Positions 32,601 through 40,418 of a stretch of 46,966 bases of DNA are shown here, piece by piece; the first letter of the stretch is position 1; every line of letters starts with the position of its first letter. The notes under the pieces were generated by a model. The model was not told where the DNA came from. It ran no database searches and was given only the letters and a program-made list of their open reading frames with translations. Location of the stretch: positions 1 to 46,966 of IMG/VR virus record IMGVR_UViG_3300036820_000027; one strand, written 5' to 3'. Source of the DNA: a virus. The position numbers and the translations under genes were made by a program.

Positions 32601-33564
32601 CCGGGCCTACCTGCGTGATCCTGTCTATCCACTTTGGCGTGTATTGAAGGGGCATGTCGATGCCCTGATACCCATTGCCAAAGGTAAGGAATTGAACGCC
32701 CGAACCCTGAGAACTCGTGATTAGAGAGTTATCGGCAATGCCGGTTCTGACAAGGGCTAAAGTTCCGGGATCGGTCGCGACATTTTCTACCCAGAAATTT
32801 CCCTGAGCGTCAATCGAGAGATTTTTAACATTTCCCGCCTGATCGGTGAACGTGGTCACATACTGGAAATTAGCCGTGCCGGTATTCAGACCTAAAGTCA
32901 TGGCGCAACTGTTGACAAATGCCGTTCCAGCAATGAATCTGCTCGTCACGCTGATGCGCACGCCGAAGTTGGTCGCATTCGCCTGCGAAGAAGTGACAAA
33001 CGCATTCCATCCATTCGTCAGACTCCCCAAAGTGATAGCGGCACCGCTCATCGGCATGGAAACTGAAACAAAGTCTCCAACAGGACTGCCGTTGACCAAA
33101 ATCTGCGCTTCGATGGTTGCGGGGACGTTGGCATATCCAAACAAGGTCAGAAGAATTCCGGTAATTGAAGAAGTTCCGGGAAGATTGAAGTCGAACTCTG
33201 TTACATCCAGAAAATTCAGTGGTTGAACAACTGGATTTCCTCCCGGACCCGGAAGCAGCCTTGATTGCGTAGAAACAGAAGCAAAAGACGATCCCACAGC
33301 AAAAATGGAAGTCGGGTTAGACCACAGGTTCGTTGCTATGGGATCATTGACCGCAGACGCGGGGATGTTTGGCCCCAGACTTTCATTCACAACGTCATAG
33401 ACGCTAGTAAGACCGTCTCGGGTCTTGCCTGAGCCTACAAGGTAATCCCAGTCATAATTTCTGGGCGAGGCTCCTTCCGGCAATGTCTCGGGCCTCGCCA
33501 GCGTGACGAGACCCCCAATCGACGTTACCGGTACAGGAACTTGACCGGGAGCTGTTCCGTGCAT
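29623..33564 (-). CDS. Very large beta-rich tail protein (1313 aa)
   Basis: ATG at 33564 overlaps the preceding TAA (TAATG). It begins PVTSIGGLVTLARPETLPEG, like phage tail proteins that start with a short linker. Beta-strand repeats of Thr, Val, Gly and Pro run through it, with no coiled coil, so it is not a tape-measure protein. A C-terminal part contains GLKAWAGKTPGS, LEPAQWDEPE and a collar of Trp-rich strands. It probably forms the stubby tail (nozzle or hub) of a podovirus. Confidence 0.7.
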   Translation of the reverse strand: MHGTAPGQVPVPVTSIGGLVTLARPETLPEGASPRNYDWDYLVGSGKTRDGLTSVYDVVNESLGPNIPASAVNDPIATNLWSNPTSIFAVGSSFASVSTQSRLLPGPGGNPVVQPLNFLDVTEFDFNLPGTSSITGILLTLFGYANVPATIEAQILVNGSPVGDFVSVSMPMSGAAITLGSLTNGWNAFVTSSQANATNFGVRISVTSRFIAGTAFVNSCAMTLGLNTGTANFQYVTTFTDQAGNVKNLSIDAQGNFWVENVATDPGTLALVRTGIADNSLITSSQGSGVQFLTFGNGYQGIDMPLQYTPKWIDRITQVGPGQAPTFTPLQASSTQYPIVNITQYPISSTQFIEQLWSTGPGTTTPGNVVTIYYSQTEDTTLTNAFTQGLYPVYVYLTNLLFTDGNGVWQVTSVGQGQPVNESGQNWYYFTYSIGEVGFGFNRQGTPGNYQQTVATVTTSTPVPNALPGNQITITGNSLTPWNAAWRIVQAPNVSQMAITGSQVASGIATLNYSSTNASPPPAVGELVTITNTLNAGGALNVTNAVIQTATGGSTGSFTIFVPVPDFGFEAEDGLATTAGTVFLIDPGPGLVGTVTDPIYGTGTGGDLVYNSSGLFIDPGTYQGTCGFITRNGLWSFPAPPVTFTVPENTTGLQVSGVLLGPEDVVGRYISITEAGQNGVPGGNFFVLPTPVNFYSANQLYTATSTVINDNMTTSVNLFFTGQILDEAEAIDRYGYNLFQNIEIGDPGWTIAYGGRQWFGLCVNKVQNFVNLSFDGGPSSGKPPGWSTPDIYGSVIPSPKFGNSYYIKNTSGSTLTQAGLIQQTAYQDWELEPVIEPNTTYSVRVTVSNPSGIQSGDLAIALVSAGVVLGSYTLPLASMTTNLQIYEGTLLVNQLTTVPSSAVLQVYASNLGVNADILLDRFDVVPTEIPILTTTVFGSYAGLPEQVDAVTGTVGFASENQQPVNGAMVLYDTFYGLKAWAGKTPGSSLYSLQKGSDLEPAQWDEPEVAQRSGGAIGPLAFDLGEQWFLGASRNGLYLFVGGQPGKITQEIYQVWDAVNWKSAQSIWVKVDLDERRIYVGVPMSTPNFWLPNAPVNADPTSPNVILMCDFKGLDSGEELKQYPQMHTTMFGTLNAIDMRRKWSIWQIPSPYANFVQTAEDFEFYICNGRGTSKIYYLDPEATTDDGLAIDSLYTTAGLPELGKRTQMPQLGKNRVRWGYMTASLESAGNIQLNLYANRLPGPGTPPVNSWTLPGGFTPGQPFNDDAETALNFAATRTFLEFRQNDGLGGFSLANLVPFGEKEVWNQFRGRTGA

Positions 33565-34445
33565 TAGAACGCTCCGGCAGAGAACTCGGCAAGAAAGCCA
33601 ACCGCGTCAGCCGGCAACGCGCCGGCCGCCACTTCGCCGGCGGTCGATGCCCAGTTGAAAACCCGCATCTGCAGTCCGATGTTGGTCTGGACAAATCCCT
33701 GCAAGTAGGCAAACGTGGACGCATTCTTGGTAAAGAACTGGAGCGCAGTCGGGTTGGCCTGCGGACCGATCCCCGCGATGGGCCTCGGCAGACCAAATTG
33801 GTCCACAAACCCCTTGCGCACGATGACACCGCCGGTCACGTAAGTGGGTTGCACCGTCATGGTGGCCAAAACTACCGTCTGCCCCACATTCGGTGCCGTG
33901 ATCGAAGCCGTCACGGTGGTGGCGGTCGCGGTCGAGGTTGTGTAGGAGCCATTCAGGAACGAATAGACGCCCGTGAGGCCCTGCACAATCACAGTCTGGC
34001 CGCCACCGCCCGTCAGCGCATTCACCACGTTGAACGTGACGACGCTGGACGTGATGGAAAAGCCGGTGATGATGAGCAACCCGCCCCCACCCGCGTTAAC
34101 GGTCGTGGTGACGGTCGCACCCGTGCCAACAGAAGGGAAGATGGCCGTCGCCACATCAGCGGTCGTGGCCGTTGCGCCAGTGCTCGGATTCACCACCGTC
34201 ACGGTCGCAATCGCGCCCGTGGATACAGTCGCCACCTTGAAGATCGCGCCCGGAGCCTTGGCCAGCGTGAACAGGTCGCCAACCACCCATCCCGAGCCGC
34301 CCGCCACCACGGTGCCGGTGTTGACGCTCGCGGGCATAATGACTGGGATTGCGTTTCCTCTAACCCGCATGGTGCGGTTCGTGCGGTCGATCCCGGCAAG
34401 AGTGTAATCAGAAACCTGAAGCAGAAACTGCGCTTGATTTGCCAT
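33564..34445 (-). CDS. Structural protein, Thr/Val-rich (293 aa)
   Basis: ATG at 34445 with GGAGGAG upstream. It starts MANQAQFLLQVSDYTLAG and then has repetitive beta sequence (GTVVAGGSGWVVGDLFTLA, VTTTVNAGGGGLLIITG, STATATTVTASI) and a C-terminal region with FTKNASTFAYLQGFVQTNIG. Gly/Thr/Val repeats suggest a decoration or head-fibre-like fold. It lies between the connector and the big tail protein, so a head-completion or decoration role is plausible. Confidence 0.65.
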   Translation of the reverse strand: MANQAQFLLQVSDYTLAGIDRTNRTMRVRGNAIPVIMPASVNTGTVVAGGSGWVVGDLFTLAKAPGAIFKVATVSTGAIATVTVVNPSTGATATTADVATAIFPSVGTGATVTTTVNAGGGGLLIITGFSITSSVVTFNVVNALTGGGGQTVIVQGLTGVYSFLNGSYTTSTATATTVTASITAPNVGQTVVLATMTVQPTYVTGGVIVRKGFVDQFGLPRPIAGIGPQANPTALQFFTKNASTFAYLQGFVQTNIGLQMRVFNWASTAGEVAAGALPADAVGFLAEFSAGAF

Positions 34446-34495
34446 GTTGGATGCTCCTCCTCAGAGCATGTTGAAGGTTATTCAGGCTCCTCGCC

Positions 34496-35341
34496 CTACA
34501 GCCAAGAGAAAGAGATTGCAAAGTCTGCAACAGCCTCATCGCCAAATCCCGACCTTTGACTTTCCGCGCTCTGCCGCTCGCGGATCGATTCCAGTCTTAA
34601 TTTCCCCATGAATTCCTTGTCGTCCGCCGCAGCATCGGCTTTCATCTCAGGCGCAAATCTTGTTGCATATCTTTTGCGCATCTTGGCTTCAATGGCGTTG
34701 GCGCTGTCAAGGATCGGTACGTAAGCCGTCGAGAAATCGATATTCGTTCCCAGAAACGGCGGAAAAGTGATGCGGCAGCGGATACGAATGTCCACTTGCT
34801 GCGTGGCACCGCCCATCCACATAACTCCTTGTCTCATTTCGTAGCCGTCCATCACAAGACCTTGCAGTTTGCCCGGTAAACCGGCAGGAAAACGCGTCAG
34901 AGGTGAAAAGTCATCATTAGTGTTTGACTGTCTTTGGCTGGCCGCAAGAATTCTCGACATGCCGATAGGCAAAGTCCATTGCGGGTACCATTGAACTCCG
35001 TCGAAATAGCCGGAATAGGCTAGAGCTACTTGCGTTGCCGGATTAGGCACTCCCGGGCCATAATTTGAGTTGACCGGGGGAAGTGCTTCAACAATCCAGT
35101 TGTCAAGCACTAATTCCGGGTCGCCGACAGTCCTCAATTCCGCAAACACATCCCTACAGGCAGCGTTAAGATACGTCAGTAAATTGGGGTTTGAGTTGGG
35201 CATGATGACGCCCGCCTGATTGCCCGTTCCGGTCCCAAATCCGGTTGTGTTGTTGCCGGTGTCATTGATAGACGCGCGGAAGAGATCGCAGATTTCCTGC
35301 AAGTTCGGGTACCGGATGTTTCCACCGACAGCAGCTTGCAT
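34496..35341 (-). CDS. Head-tail connector / adaptor protein (281 aa)
   Basis: ATG at 35341 with GGAGAG upstream. The N terminus, RYPNLQEICDLFRASINDTG, then LTYLNAACRDVFAELRTVGD, is the helical start typical of phage adaptor proteins. A beta middle (IRIRCRITFPPFLGTNIDF) and a helical C terminus (AIEAKMRKRYATRFAPEMKA) follow. The position after the capsid block and before the tail genes agrees with a gp4-like adaptor under the portal. Confidence 0.65.
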   Translation of the reverse strand: MQAAVGGNIRYPNLQEICDLFRASINDTGNNTTGFGTGTGNQAGVIMPNSNPNLLTYLNAACRDVFAELRTVGDPELVLDNWIVEALPPVNSNYGPGVPNPATQVALAYSGYFDGVQWYPQWTLPIGMSRILAASQRQSNTNDDFSPLTRFPAGLPGKLQGLVMDGYEMRQGVMWMGGATQQVDIRIRCRITFPPFLGTNIDFSTAYVPILDSANAIEAKMRKRYATRFAPEMKADAAADDKEFMGKLRLESIRERQSAESQRSGFGDEAVADFAISFSWL

Positions 35342-35427
35342 CTAACTCTCCAACTTCAGCGCGGGGCAACAGGCGGCAAGACCAAGGGAGACAATCTCAG
35401 CAGACGGCCCACCACCCCGGCTGAAGA

Positions 35428-36204
35428 CTACGGCGCGGTCATCAAGTCTTCCATTCGCGCCCGGTCAATGGCTCCAGCCTTGAATGCCCTATCGGGGTCA
35501 AGGACGCACAAAATACCCGTACTGCTCTTGTGAAATGCCACGCTGGATGGAATATCGTCTCCGCAGTTCGGGCATTTTGCCAGCACTTGGCTCTTCTGGT
35601 GCCAATCTGCCGTCAAGCGCAAAGCATCCATCGCGTCGTGAACGTCTTCATGCTGATGGAGGAAATCAGACAGAGCCCGTGAAGACTTTGCCGCGGCGCG
35701 GAATGCTTCGTCTGTGAGTCTTTTGAATCGCCGGTCGCGGAACGATTCCGCTTTCCGAATATCGCTCTCCTCCGGGGGATTTTTCCAGCTCGGGAACAAG
35801 CCTTGCGCGATGTAGTTGTTTCCAACTGAAACACTTGCGCCCTCAGCTCCAATGAACGGGTCACGAGACGTGCTTTCGGGGTTTAACAGCCCCACTGCGC
35901 ACATCCAGCCATCATGGTAGTCAATTCTCCGGCCGCCGCGCTCAAGGTCCAGGCACGCCTGCGCTACCGGGTCAGCAACAGTTGCCGCAAGAACGAATCT
36001 TTCTCCATTCGCACATCCTCGTAGCGTCAATCCGGGGAAAAGATCAGAGGAAATGGAAAATTCTCGCTTGGCTACCGAGAAAATGTAGATTGTGCGCTCC
36101 ACATGGTAGCGAGTGTTTCCAAGTTGCGGGTTGAACTCCTCCGGGTTGCCGCGCCGCATCTCTCCAGCACTTTCACCCTTCTCGAACACTGTCTTAGGCA
36201 TCAT
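35428..36204 (-). CDS. Late protein with C-terminal zinc knuckle (258 aa)
   Basis: ATG at 36204 or 36201 after AAGGAGAC. N-terminal part has YHVERTIYIFSVAKREFSIS, then PGLTLRGCANGERFV; a helical middle (RRFKRLTDEAFRAAAKS) follows; the C terminus holds KCPNCGDDIPSSVAFHKSS and a later Cys, a likely zinc site. Unknown family. In other phages such proteins lie among head genes and may help assembly rather than being in the virion. Confidence 0.6.
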   Translation of the reverse strand: MMPKTVFEKGESAGEMRRGNPEEFNPQLGNTRYHVERTIYIFSVAKREFSISSDLFPGLTLRGCANGERFVLAATVADPVAQACLDLERGGRRIDYHDGWMCAVGLLNPESTSRDPFIGAEGASVSVGNNYIAQGLFPSWKNPPEESDIRKAESFRDRRFKRLTDEAFRAAAKSSRALSDFLHQHEDVHDAMDALRLTADWHQKSQVLAKCPNCGDDIPSSVAFHKSSTGILCVLDPDRAFKAGAIDRARMEDLMTAP

Positions 36205-36211
36205 TGTCTCC

Positions 36212-36916
36212 TTAACTTGCCGTTACCATTCCCCGCCCATACCGCGCGGCGATAGCCATTGCCTGATCCATGCCCTTTTCGATGAACTGGGCACGGTTTG
36301 CCACGAGTTGACTGCTGCGCTTGACCCGCGAATCCGCCCAGGCATCCTTGATGACGCTGTCGCGGTTCCTATCCTGATGACGTTTGCGCTCCATGACCGC
36401 CTCCATCTTCTGAATCGGAGAAAGCCTCTTCCACGCCATCAGCATCGGCAACATGAGATCGAGAATCAACCCGCAAGGCTCCATACGATAGGTCACAAAT
36501 CTTTGATTCTGAACTCTGCGCATCTCAGGTCTCTTTTTGATCGGATTCCATACAACCTGAGACTTTTCCTGCTGCTCCAGTTGACGATGCATGAGTTGTT
36601 TCAATAGGCGGTAATGCCCATACTTCGGAAATGCCCCGCAATCAAGCAATCCTGTTTCTGGTTGACGGTAATCTAACTCCCAATTGTCGATGTCGCCAAA
36701 GGTTTCAGAAGACTCCCAAAGCATCAAAGCCCAGCAAGGCTCTCCCGGCATGACGCGAGCGTTTTTGTAGCCCACAAACCCGTCGTTGAACTTCCCGCCG
36801 ATGATCCTTCTAACCGTCTCGGACCAGACAAGCTGAAAGATCGGCTCTCCATATCGGTTTGTGCCGCCAATGCGTTCCAGTTCGTCGTTAAACCACGCTG
36901 GGGCCTCGCGGATCAC
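36212..36916 (-). CDS. Hypothetical late protein (234 aa)
   Basis: GTG at 36916 overlaps the GroES-like stop (GTGA), with GAGG seven bases upstream. The first half is compact alpha/beta (FQLVWSETVRRIIGGKFNDG, GEPCWALMLWESSETFGD); the second half is a long charged helix (LSPIQKMEAVMERKRHQDRN). It has no recognised domain. It is coupled to the GroES-like gene and lies among head-assembly genes. Confidence 0.6.
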   Translation of the reverse strand: MIREAPAWFNDELERIGGTNRYGEPIFQLVWSETVRRIIGGKFNDGFVGYKNARVMPGEPCWALMLWESSETFGDIDNWELDYRQPETGLLDCGAFPKYGHYRLLKQLMHRQLEQQEKSQVVWNPIKKRPEMRRVQNQRFVTYRMEPCGLILDLMLPMLMAWKRLSPIQKMEAVMERKRHQDRNRDSVIKDAWADSRVKRSSQLVANRAQFIEKGMDQAMAIAARYGRGMVTAS

Positions 36917-37287
36917 TGCATGACCTCAGTTTCAAGTCTTTCCGAGATACGCAATCCGCGCCCCAACAGGTCGCCAACGCGAATCTCAAGATACTCCGGC
37001 AATCCAAACTTGTTTTTGTCGCTCGGCAAGAGCCAGATCTGCCCAGCATAGGCATTGTCGGAGTCGAAGTAGACCTCATCTCCAACCTGTACCGGCATCT
37101 CGATAAACACGCCGGCCATGGCAACGCCATCCCCTACCGCCCGCACGATACCCCGATCAGAACGGTATTTTACGCGGGCATCGTCAAGGGGAATGTCGAT
37201 CCCAGAGTCGGACTGCTCGAAAAACTTGTCAACCGGCGTCACTTCAACAATCACGCGGTCGAGGAATGGCTTACGAGAGAATTGCAT
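36913..37287 (-). CDS. GroES-like co-chaperonin (124 aa)
   Basis: ATG at 37287, preferred over an upstream start at 37320 because GGAG lies eight bases before it. FLDRVIVEVTPVDKFFEQSD, SGIDIPLDD, RGIVRAVGDG, VQVGDEVYFDSD and a final LEIRVGDLLG follow the GroES order: PL-DRV, mobile loop, GxVxAVG, VGDxV, and I-E-D-I/V-L. It would pair with host GroEL to fold phage proteins, as T4 gp31 does for the capsid. It sits one gene after the major capsid protein. Confidence 0.75.
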   Translation of the reverse strand: MQFSRKPFLDRVIVEVTPVDKFFEQSDSGIDIPLDDARVKYRSDRGIVRAVGDGVAMAGVFIEMPVQVGDEVYFDSDNAYAGQIWLLPSDKNKFGLPEYLEIRVGDLLGRGLRISERLETEVMQ

Positions 37288-37615
37288 GTTCTGTCTCCAT
37301 GGCCGCTTCCGCCCGCGCAATAAGTGCGGCGTCTGGGGCTTTGTGGGCGCTAAGTTTCTTCATCGCCTTGTTTATCTCTTCGATGAACATCTCAATATCC
37401 ACGCGCATGGAATCTTTCATCGGTAGTAGGCTAGTGATTTCGAGAGAGATGAAGCTCTTATCGGAGGTTCTTTCTATGCCGACAAGATTGGTACGAAAGT
37501 AATCCGATAACTCCTCTGGCGCGGTTGTGATTTTCCCATCGTTGCCCCATTCCTTGAATGCGAATCCTTCGGGAAGTGAGGTGTTCTCTACAAAGGCCAC
37601 CAAATCAATTACCAT
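37271..37615 (-). CDS. Hypothetical head-region protein (114 aa)
   Basis: ATG at 37615 follows AGGAGAC. It is acidic and mixed alpha/beta (LVAFVENTSLPEGFAFKEWG, SYISLEITSLL-like core, then VDIEMFIEEINKAMKKLS). It overlaps the GroES-like gene by 17 bases. No family is known. Its place between capsid and chaperonin suggests a role in head assembly. Confidence 0.6.
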   Translation of the reverse strand: MVIDLVAFVENTSLPEGFAFKEWGNDGKITTAPEELSDYFRTNLVGIERTSDKSFISLEITSLLPMKDSMRVDIEMFIEEINKAMKKLSAHKAPDAALIARAEAAMETEHAILS

Positions 37616-37662
37616 GTTTTGTCTCCTAAGTTGTGGGGCGGCTATTCACCGCCCCGTGTTGG

Positions 37663-39018
37663 TTAGCTGGAAGCAGGAATCGGCAGGCCCTGAATGCTGA
37701 ATTGCCGTTTCGAGTTCGAGCAGATCCACTGCTCACCCGTTTCGTATGCAAACATCTGCGAATCGAAATAGGTGGTTGTGCCTGTGCCGTCGTTCGTGGG
37801 CACCGCGGCAATGGGATTGCCGGGAGTCCATTCGTGCAGGCGGGTCGGAAATAGCTGCCCCATGTACCAGTCTTCGGGAACGAAGAGGTCCATGCGCGTA
37901 GCGTCGGCAGTTGAGGAGTAGACAATTTCGCGTCCGCCCCAGGTAGGCTGCATGTTGCGCCGGGCGAGATCGGGCACTTCCTTATTGCCGCCCTCATCGA
38001 GACGCGTAAAGCCAGGGTTGTAGAACTCGTCAGCCAATGCAACGCCCTGCTGGAAGTTTGTGTACCAGAAGGATTTTTCGTTGGCGTCATAGTCGTCGCC
38101 CAAAGCTCTCATGCGGATTGATTCAACCCGCTGCGCCGTGGAGTTGACGATTGAACCCGAGCCGTTGAAGTTGATGATCGGCGTCTGGAAACGTCCGGGG
38201 TAGCTCGACACGGTAACGCCTGCGCGCGTACCGGTGTTCGAGTTGTTGATCCAGTACTTCTGCCCGAAGATCGACGACCCTGCAACTCCGGTGCCTCCCT
38301 GAATGACCAGAAGATCGGTGTTAGTCGTGCTGGTCGGAAGGGCAGTCGAGAAGTAGAGAATCTGGTTCACCGGGTCAACGTAGCTGATAAGAGCCACGCT
38401 GATTCCGCCAGTCCTTTGCGTCCCGCCGGCAGAGAAGACCAGAATGCCCTGCTGATCGGTAAACCTCGCAGCATTCGCCATGTTGGTAATGCTGGAGGTC
38501 TGGGCGCCCGAGCCGGTGTTGTTGGAAACAACGGCAGTAGCCGAGATCACGTCAATGGTGCCGGTGCCGTCCGAGTTCATCAAGCCTTCGCGTCCGTTTT
38601 CAAACGCCAGAAGAGACTTGTCCATCTCTTCGCGCGAGAACTTGACGAGGCCCTTTTCCTTGTCGGAGGTCGCTTCGATGGAGAGGTTGGAAATTTCGCA
38701 GACGTTGATAAGCCGGATCGGAGAGGCCGCAAAGGAAACGAATTGCGAACCCGATCCCCGAGGCCACGAGGCTACAGTTCCGGCGGTGTCAGCCGCGAAC
38801 TGCTGAATCCCCGCTCCACCCTGCACGCGGGTGGGCACCCAAAAAGGAGCGCGAGCCGTACCGCCGCGAGCGGTCTGGTTGGAGCACTGGATTTTCTTGC
38901 CATCGCGCTCAAGACGCGTCTGGAGCTTGTTGAAATGTTCCTGAAGGTCTGCAATCTTCTCGACAAACGATTCGAGTTCGATTGCCTGCACTGCGAGTTC
39001 CGTAGAAAGCTGCGCCAT
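37663..39018 (-). CDS. Major capsid protein (451 aa)
   Basis: ATG at 39018. The N-terminal helix (LAVQAIELESFVEKIADLQE, then HFNKLQTRLERDG) resembles the scaffold-like arm of HK97-fold capsids. Beta-rich body parts (PFWVPTRVQGGAG, SFAASPIRLINVCEISNLSI) and a P-domain-like C terminus (DRMDLFVPEDW-like WYMGQLFPTRLHEWTPGNPI) follow. The scaffold gene lies directly upstream and the portal beyond, the usual order. No other late protein has this size and place. Confidence 0.75.
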   Translation of the reverse strand: MAQLSTELAVQAIELESFVEKIADLQEHFNKLQTRLERDGKKIQCSNQTARGGTARAPFWVPTRVQGGAGIQQFAADTAGTVASWPRGSGSQFVSFAASPIRLINVCEISNLSIEATSDKEKGLVKFSREEMDKSLLAFENGREGLMNSDGTGTIDVISATAVVSNNTGSGAQTSSITNMANAARFTDQQGILVFSAGGTQRTGGISVALISYVDPVNQILYFSTALPTSTTNTDLLVIQGGTGVAGSSIFGQKYWINNSNTGTRAGVTVSSYPGRFQTPIINFNGSGSIVNSTAQRVESIRMRALGDDYDANEKSFWYTNFQQGVALADEFYNPGFTRLDEGGNKEVPDLARRNMQPTWGGREIVYSSTADATRMDLFVPEDWYMGQLFPTRLHEWTPGNPIAAVPTNDGTGTTTYFDSQMFAYETGEQWICSNSKRQFSIQGLPIPASS

Positions 39019-39101
39019 AAATCACCCAAACGTGAGCTACGCACCCCATAGGGCCGCGCGTGTGTCTCGCTTGGGATTCGGCAGGCTTGCTGAATTTGTA
39101 T

Positions 39102-39117
39102 ACCGGGGCAGCCCGGT
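39102..39117 (-). promoter_or_regulatory. Hairpin upstream of the major capsid gene
   Basis: ACCGGG-CTGC-CCCGGT forms a perfect 6-bp stem in the 138-base gap between scaffold and capsid. There is no T run. It could be a partial terminator, or an RNA-processing or stabilising site that raises capsid expression over the scaffold. Confidence 0.45.
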
Positions 39118-39146
39118 CAACGGAATCCCTGTTTGCTGTACATCAT

Positions 39147-39160
39147 ACCACTTGTGTCAA
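39147..39160 (-). promoter_or_regulatory. Promoter-like TTGACA...TATGAT upstream of the capsid gene
   Basis: On the minus strand TTGACA (39160-39155) is followed seven bases on by TATGAT. The spacing is far shorter than the normal 17 bp, so this is not a classical sigma-70 promoter. The same arrangement occurs at 46151-46170, which could point to a phage-specific element. Confidence 0.3.
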
Positions 39161-40410
39161 GGCCGGAACTGAACGGTCTCGCCACTCTTCAAAATCCACT
39201 TGTTCTGGTAAATCCAATCAGTAGGGGTTTTTTGAAAGTTGATCGCATCTCTTGAAGGCTTCACAGAGACGACTTTTACGCCCGGAGAGACAGGGGCCTT
39301 GACTACGTTACCACCTGTTTTCGGGGCAAGCCTGTTTCCACCCTTATCCAGCACTTGTCCATAATCGCGCCGAATCAGGTTCTCCAGAACAGACTTGGCA
39401 TGTTTATTGAACTCGCTCTTGAACGTCGATACAACGGACGCTGCATCCGGGCTCCGCTGCGAATTGAACCGCTTCATCTGACCCGTATAAGCAGGGTTCT
39501 TGCCTGCCAATCCAGAGACGCTGGTAATCAACTCCTGAGCCAATGCGGTTTTCTTGGCCTCCGAAAGTCGGATACCGGCTTTCGCCAGCTTCTCTGCCCA
39601 CGGTCTTAATTCCTTGCTGAAGGTCTCTTCGGCGTGCTGATTTGTCTTAGGATAGACGCTTTGCTTCCAGAACTCCGGGTTCCCCGATTTCGCCTCTTCT
39701 ACTGTTCCACGTGAAACAGTCTCTTTTCCGCCGAGTTGTTTAACCCTGTCGTCCTGGGTTTGAAACCACTGCGCCATTTGCTTGGCGTGTTCTGAAATAC
39801 TCCCCACATGCTCAAGCGTCCACTGCGGAAGTTGTTCTTTGGTCAGCCACGACGGTGGTTTCTGATTCAAAGCCGCCAGCATACTGTTCAAAGAAGAGTA
39901 GAGGGCGCTCGACTTCAGACCGTCCATGAAATGCGGCAGCAACAGGGCGGAATAGGCGTCGGGGTTTGACTCGGCCAAGTGGTCTATGAGGCCGGGAGCC
40001 ATTTTGAGAACACCGTCAAGCTGATCCTCGCTCAAAGACTTCATATCGCCCTGAGCGATCGCATCCAAAACGGTTTGCGACTCCGCTAGAGCTTCCTGAA
40101 TCGACTGCACGGCATCGATGCCGGTCTTGTCCCCGTGAGCTACACCGTTTAAGGCGTCGTATCGGGCACGAATCCCGTCAATGCCCTTGGGATCGATCTT
40201 GCCGAGAGCCTGAAGGCGGGAGTAATCATCCTTGACCCGGCGCGCAAACTTGCCAGCGTCTCCGTCCTCACGCAGACTCTTGATGTAATCGGAATATGCT
40301 TTGTCTTCGGCTTTGCGGGTTGTATCGGTTGAGTGACTTGATTCAACTTCTGAAGATTCCGAGCTTTCTACCGGAATCTCTACATCGAGTACGCCTGTGT
40401 CTCCGTCCAT
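39157..40410 (-). CDS. Scaffold-like protein (417 aa)
   Basis: ATG at 40410 with AGGAGAC upstream. The N terminus is acidic and Ser/Glu-rich (VEIPVESSESSEVESSHS); the middle is helical and charged (DYSRLQALGKIDPKGIDGIR); the C terminus is basic (VKVVSVKPSRDAINF, PTDWIYQNKWILKSGE). An acidic start with a basic capsid-binding end, between portal and capsid, is the scaffold signature. It would guide procapsid assembly and then leave. Confidence 0.7.
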   Translation of the reverse strand: MDGDTGVLDVEIPVESSESSEVESSHSTDTTRKAEDKAYSDYIKSLREDGDAGKFARRVKDDYSRLQALGKIDPKGIDGIRARYDALNGVAHGDKTGIDAVQSIQEALAESQTVLDAIAQGDMKSLSEDQLDGVLKMAPGLIDHLAESNPDAYSALLLPHFMDGLKSSALYSSLNSMLAALNQKPPSWLTKEQLPQWTLEHVGSISEHAKQMAQWFQTQDDRVKQLGGKETVSRGTVEEAKSGNPEFWKQSVYPKTNQHAEETFSKELRPWAEKLAKAGIRLSEAKKTALAQELITSVSGLAGKNPAYTGQMKRFNSQRSPDAASVVSTFKSEFNKHAKSVLENLIRRDYGQVLDKGGNRLAPKTGGNVVKAPVSPGVKVVSVKPSRDAINFQKTPTDWIYQNKWILKSGETVQFRP

Positions 40411-40418
40411 GTTGTCTC

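Noticed and set aside
29623-33564. Largest gene as a tape-measure protein
   Set aside because: It lacks long helices and membrane segments; its beta-rich composition is incompatible.
33798-34559. Rightward frame (253 aa) opposite the structural gene
   Set aside because: His/Arg-rich low-complexity antisense shadow with no neighbours in that direction.
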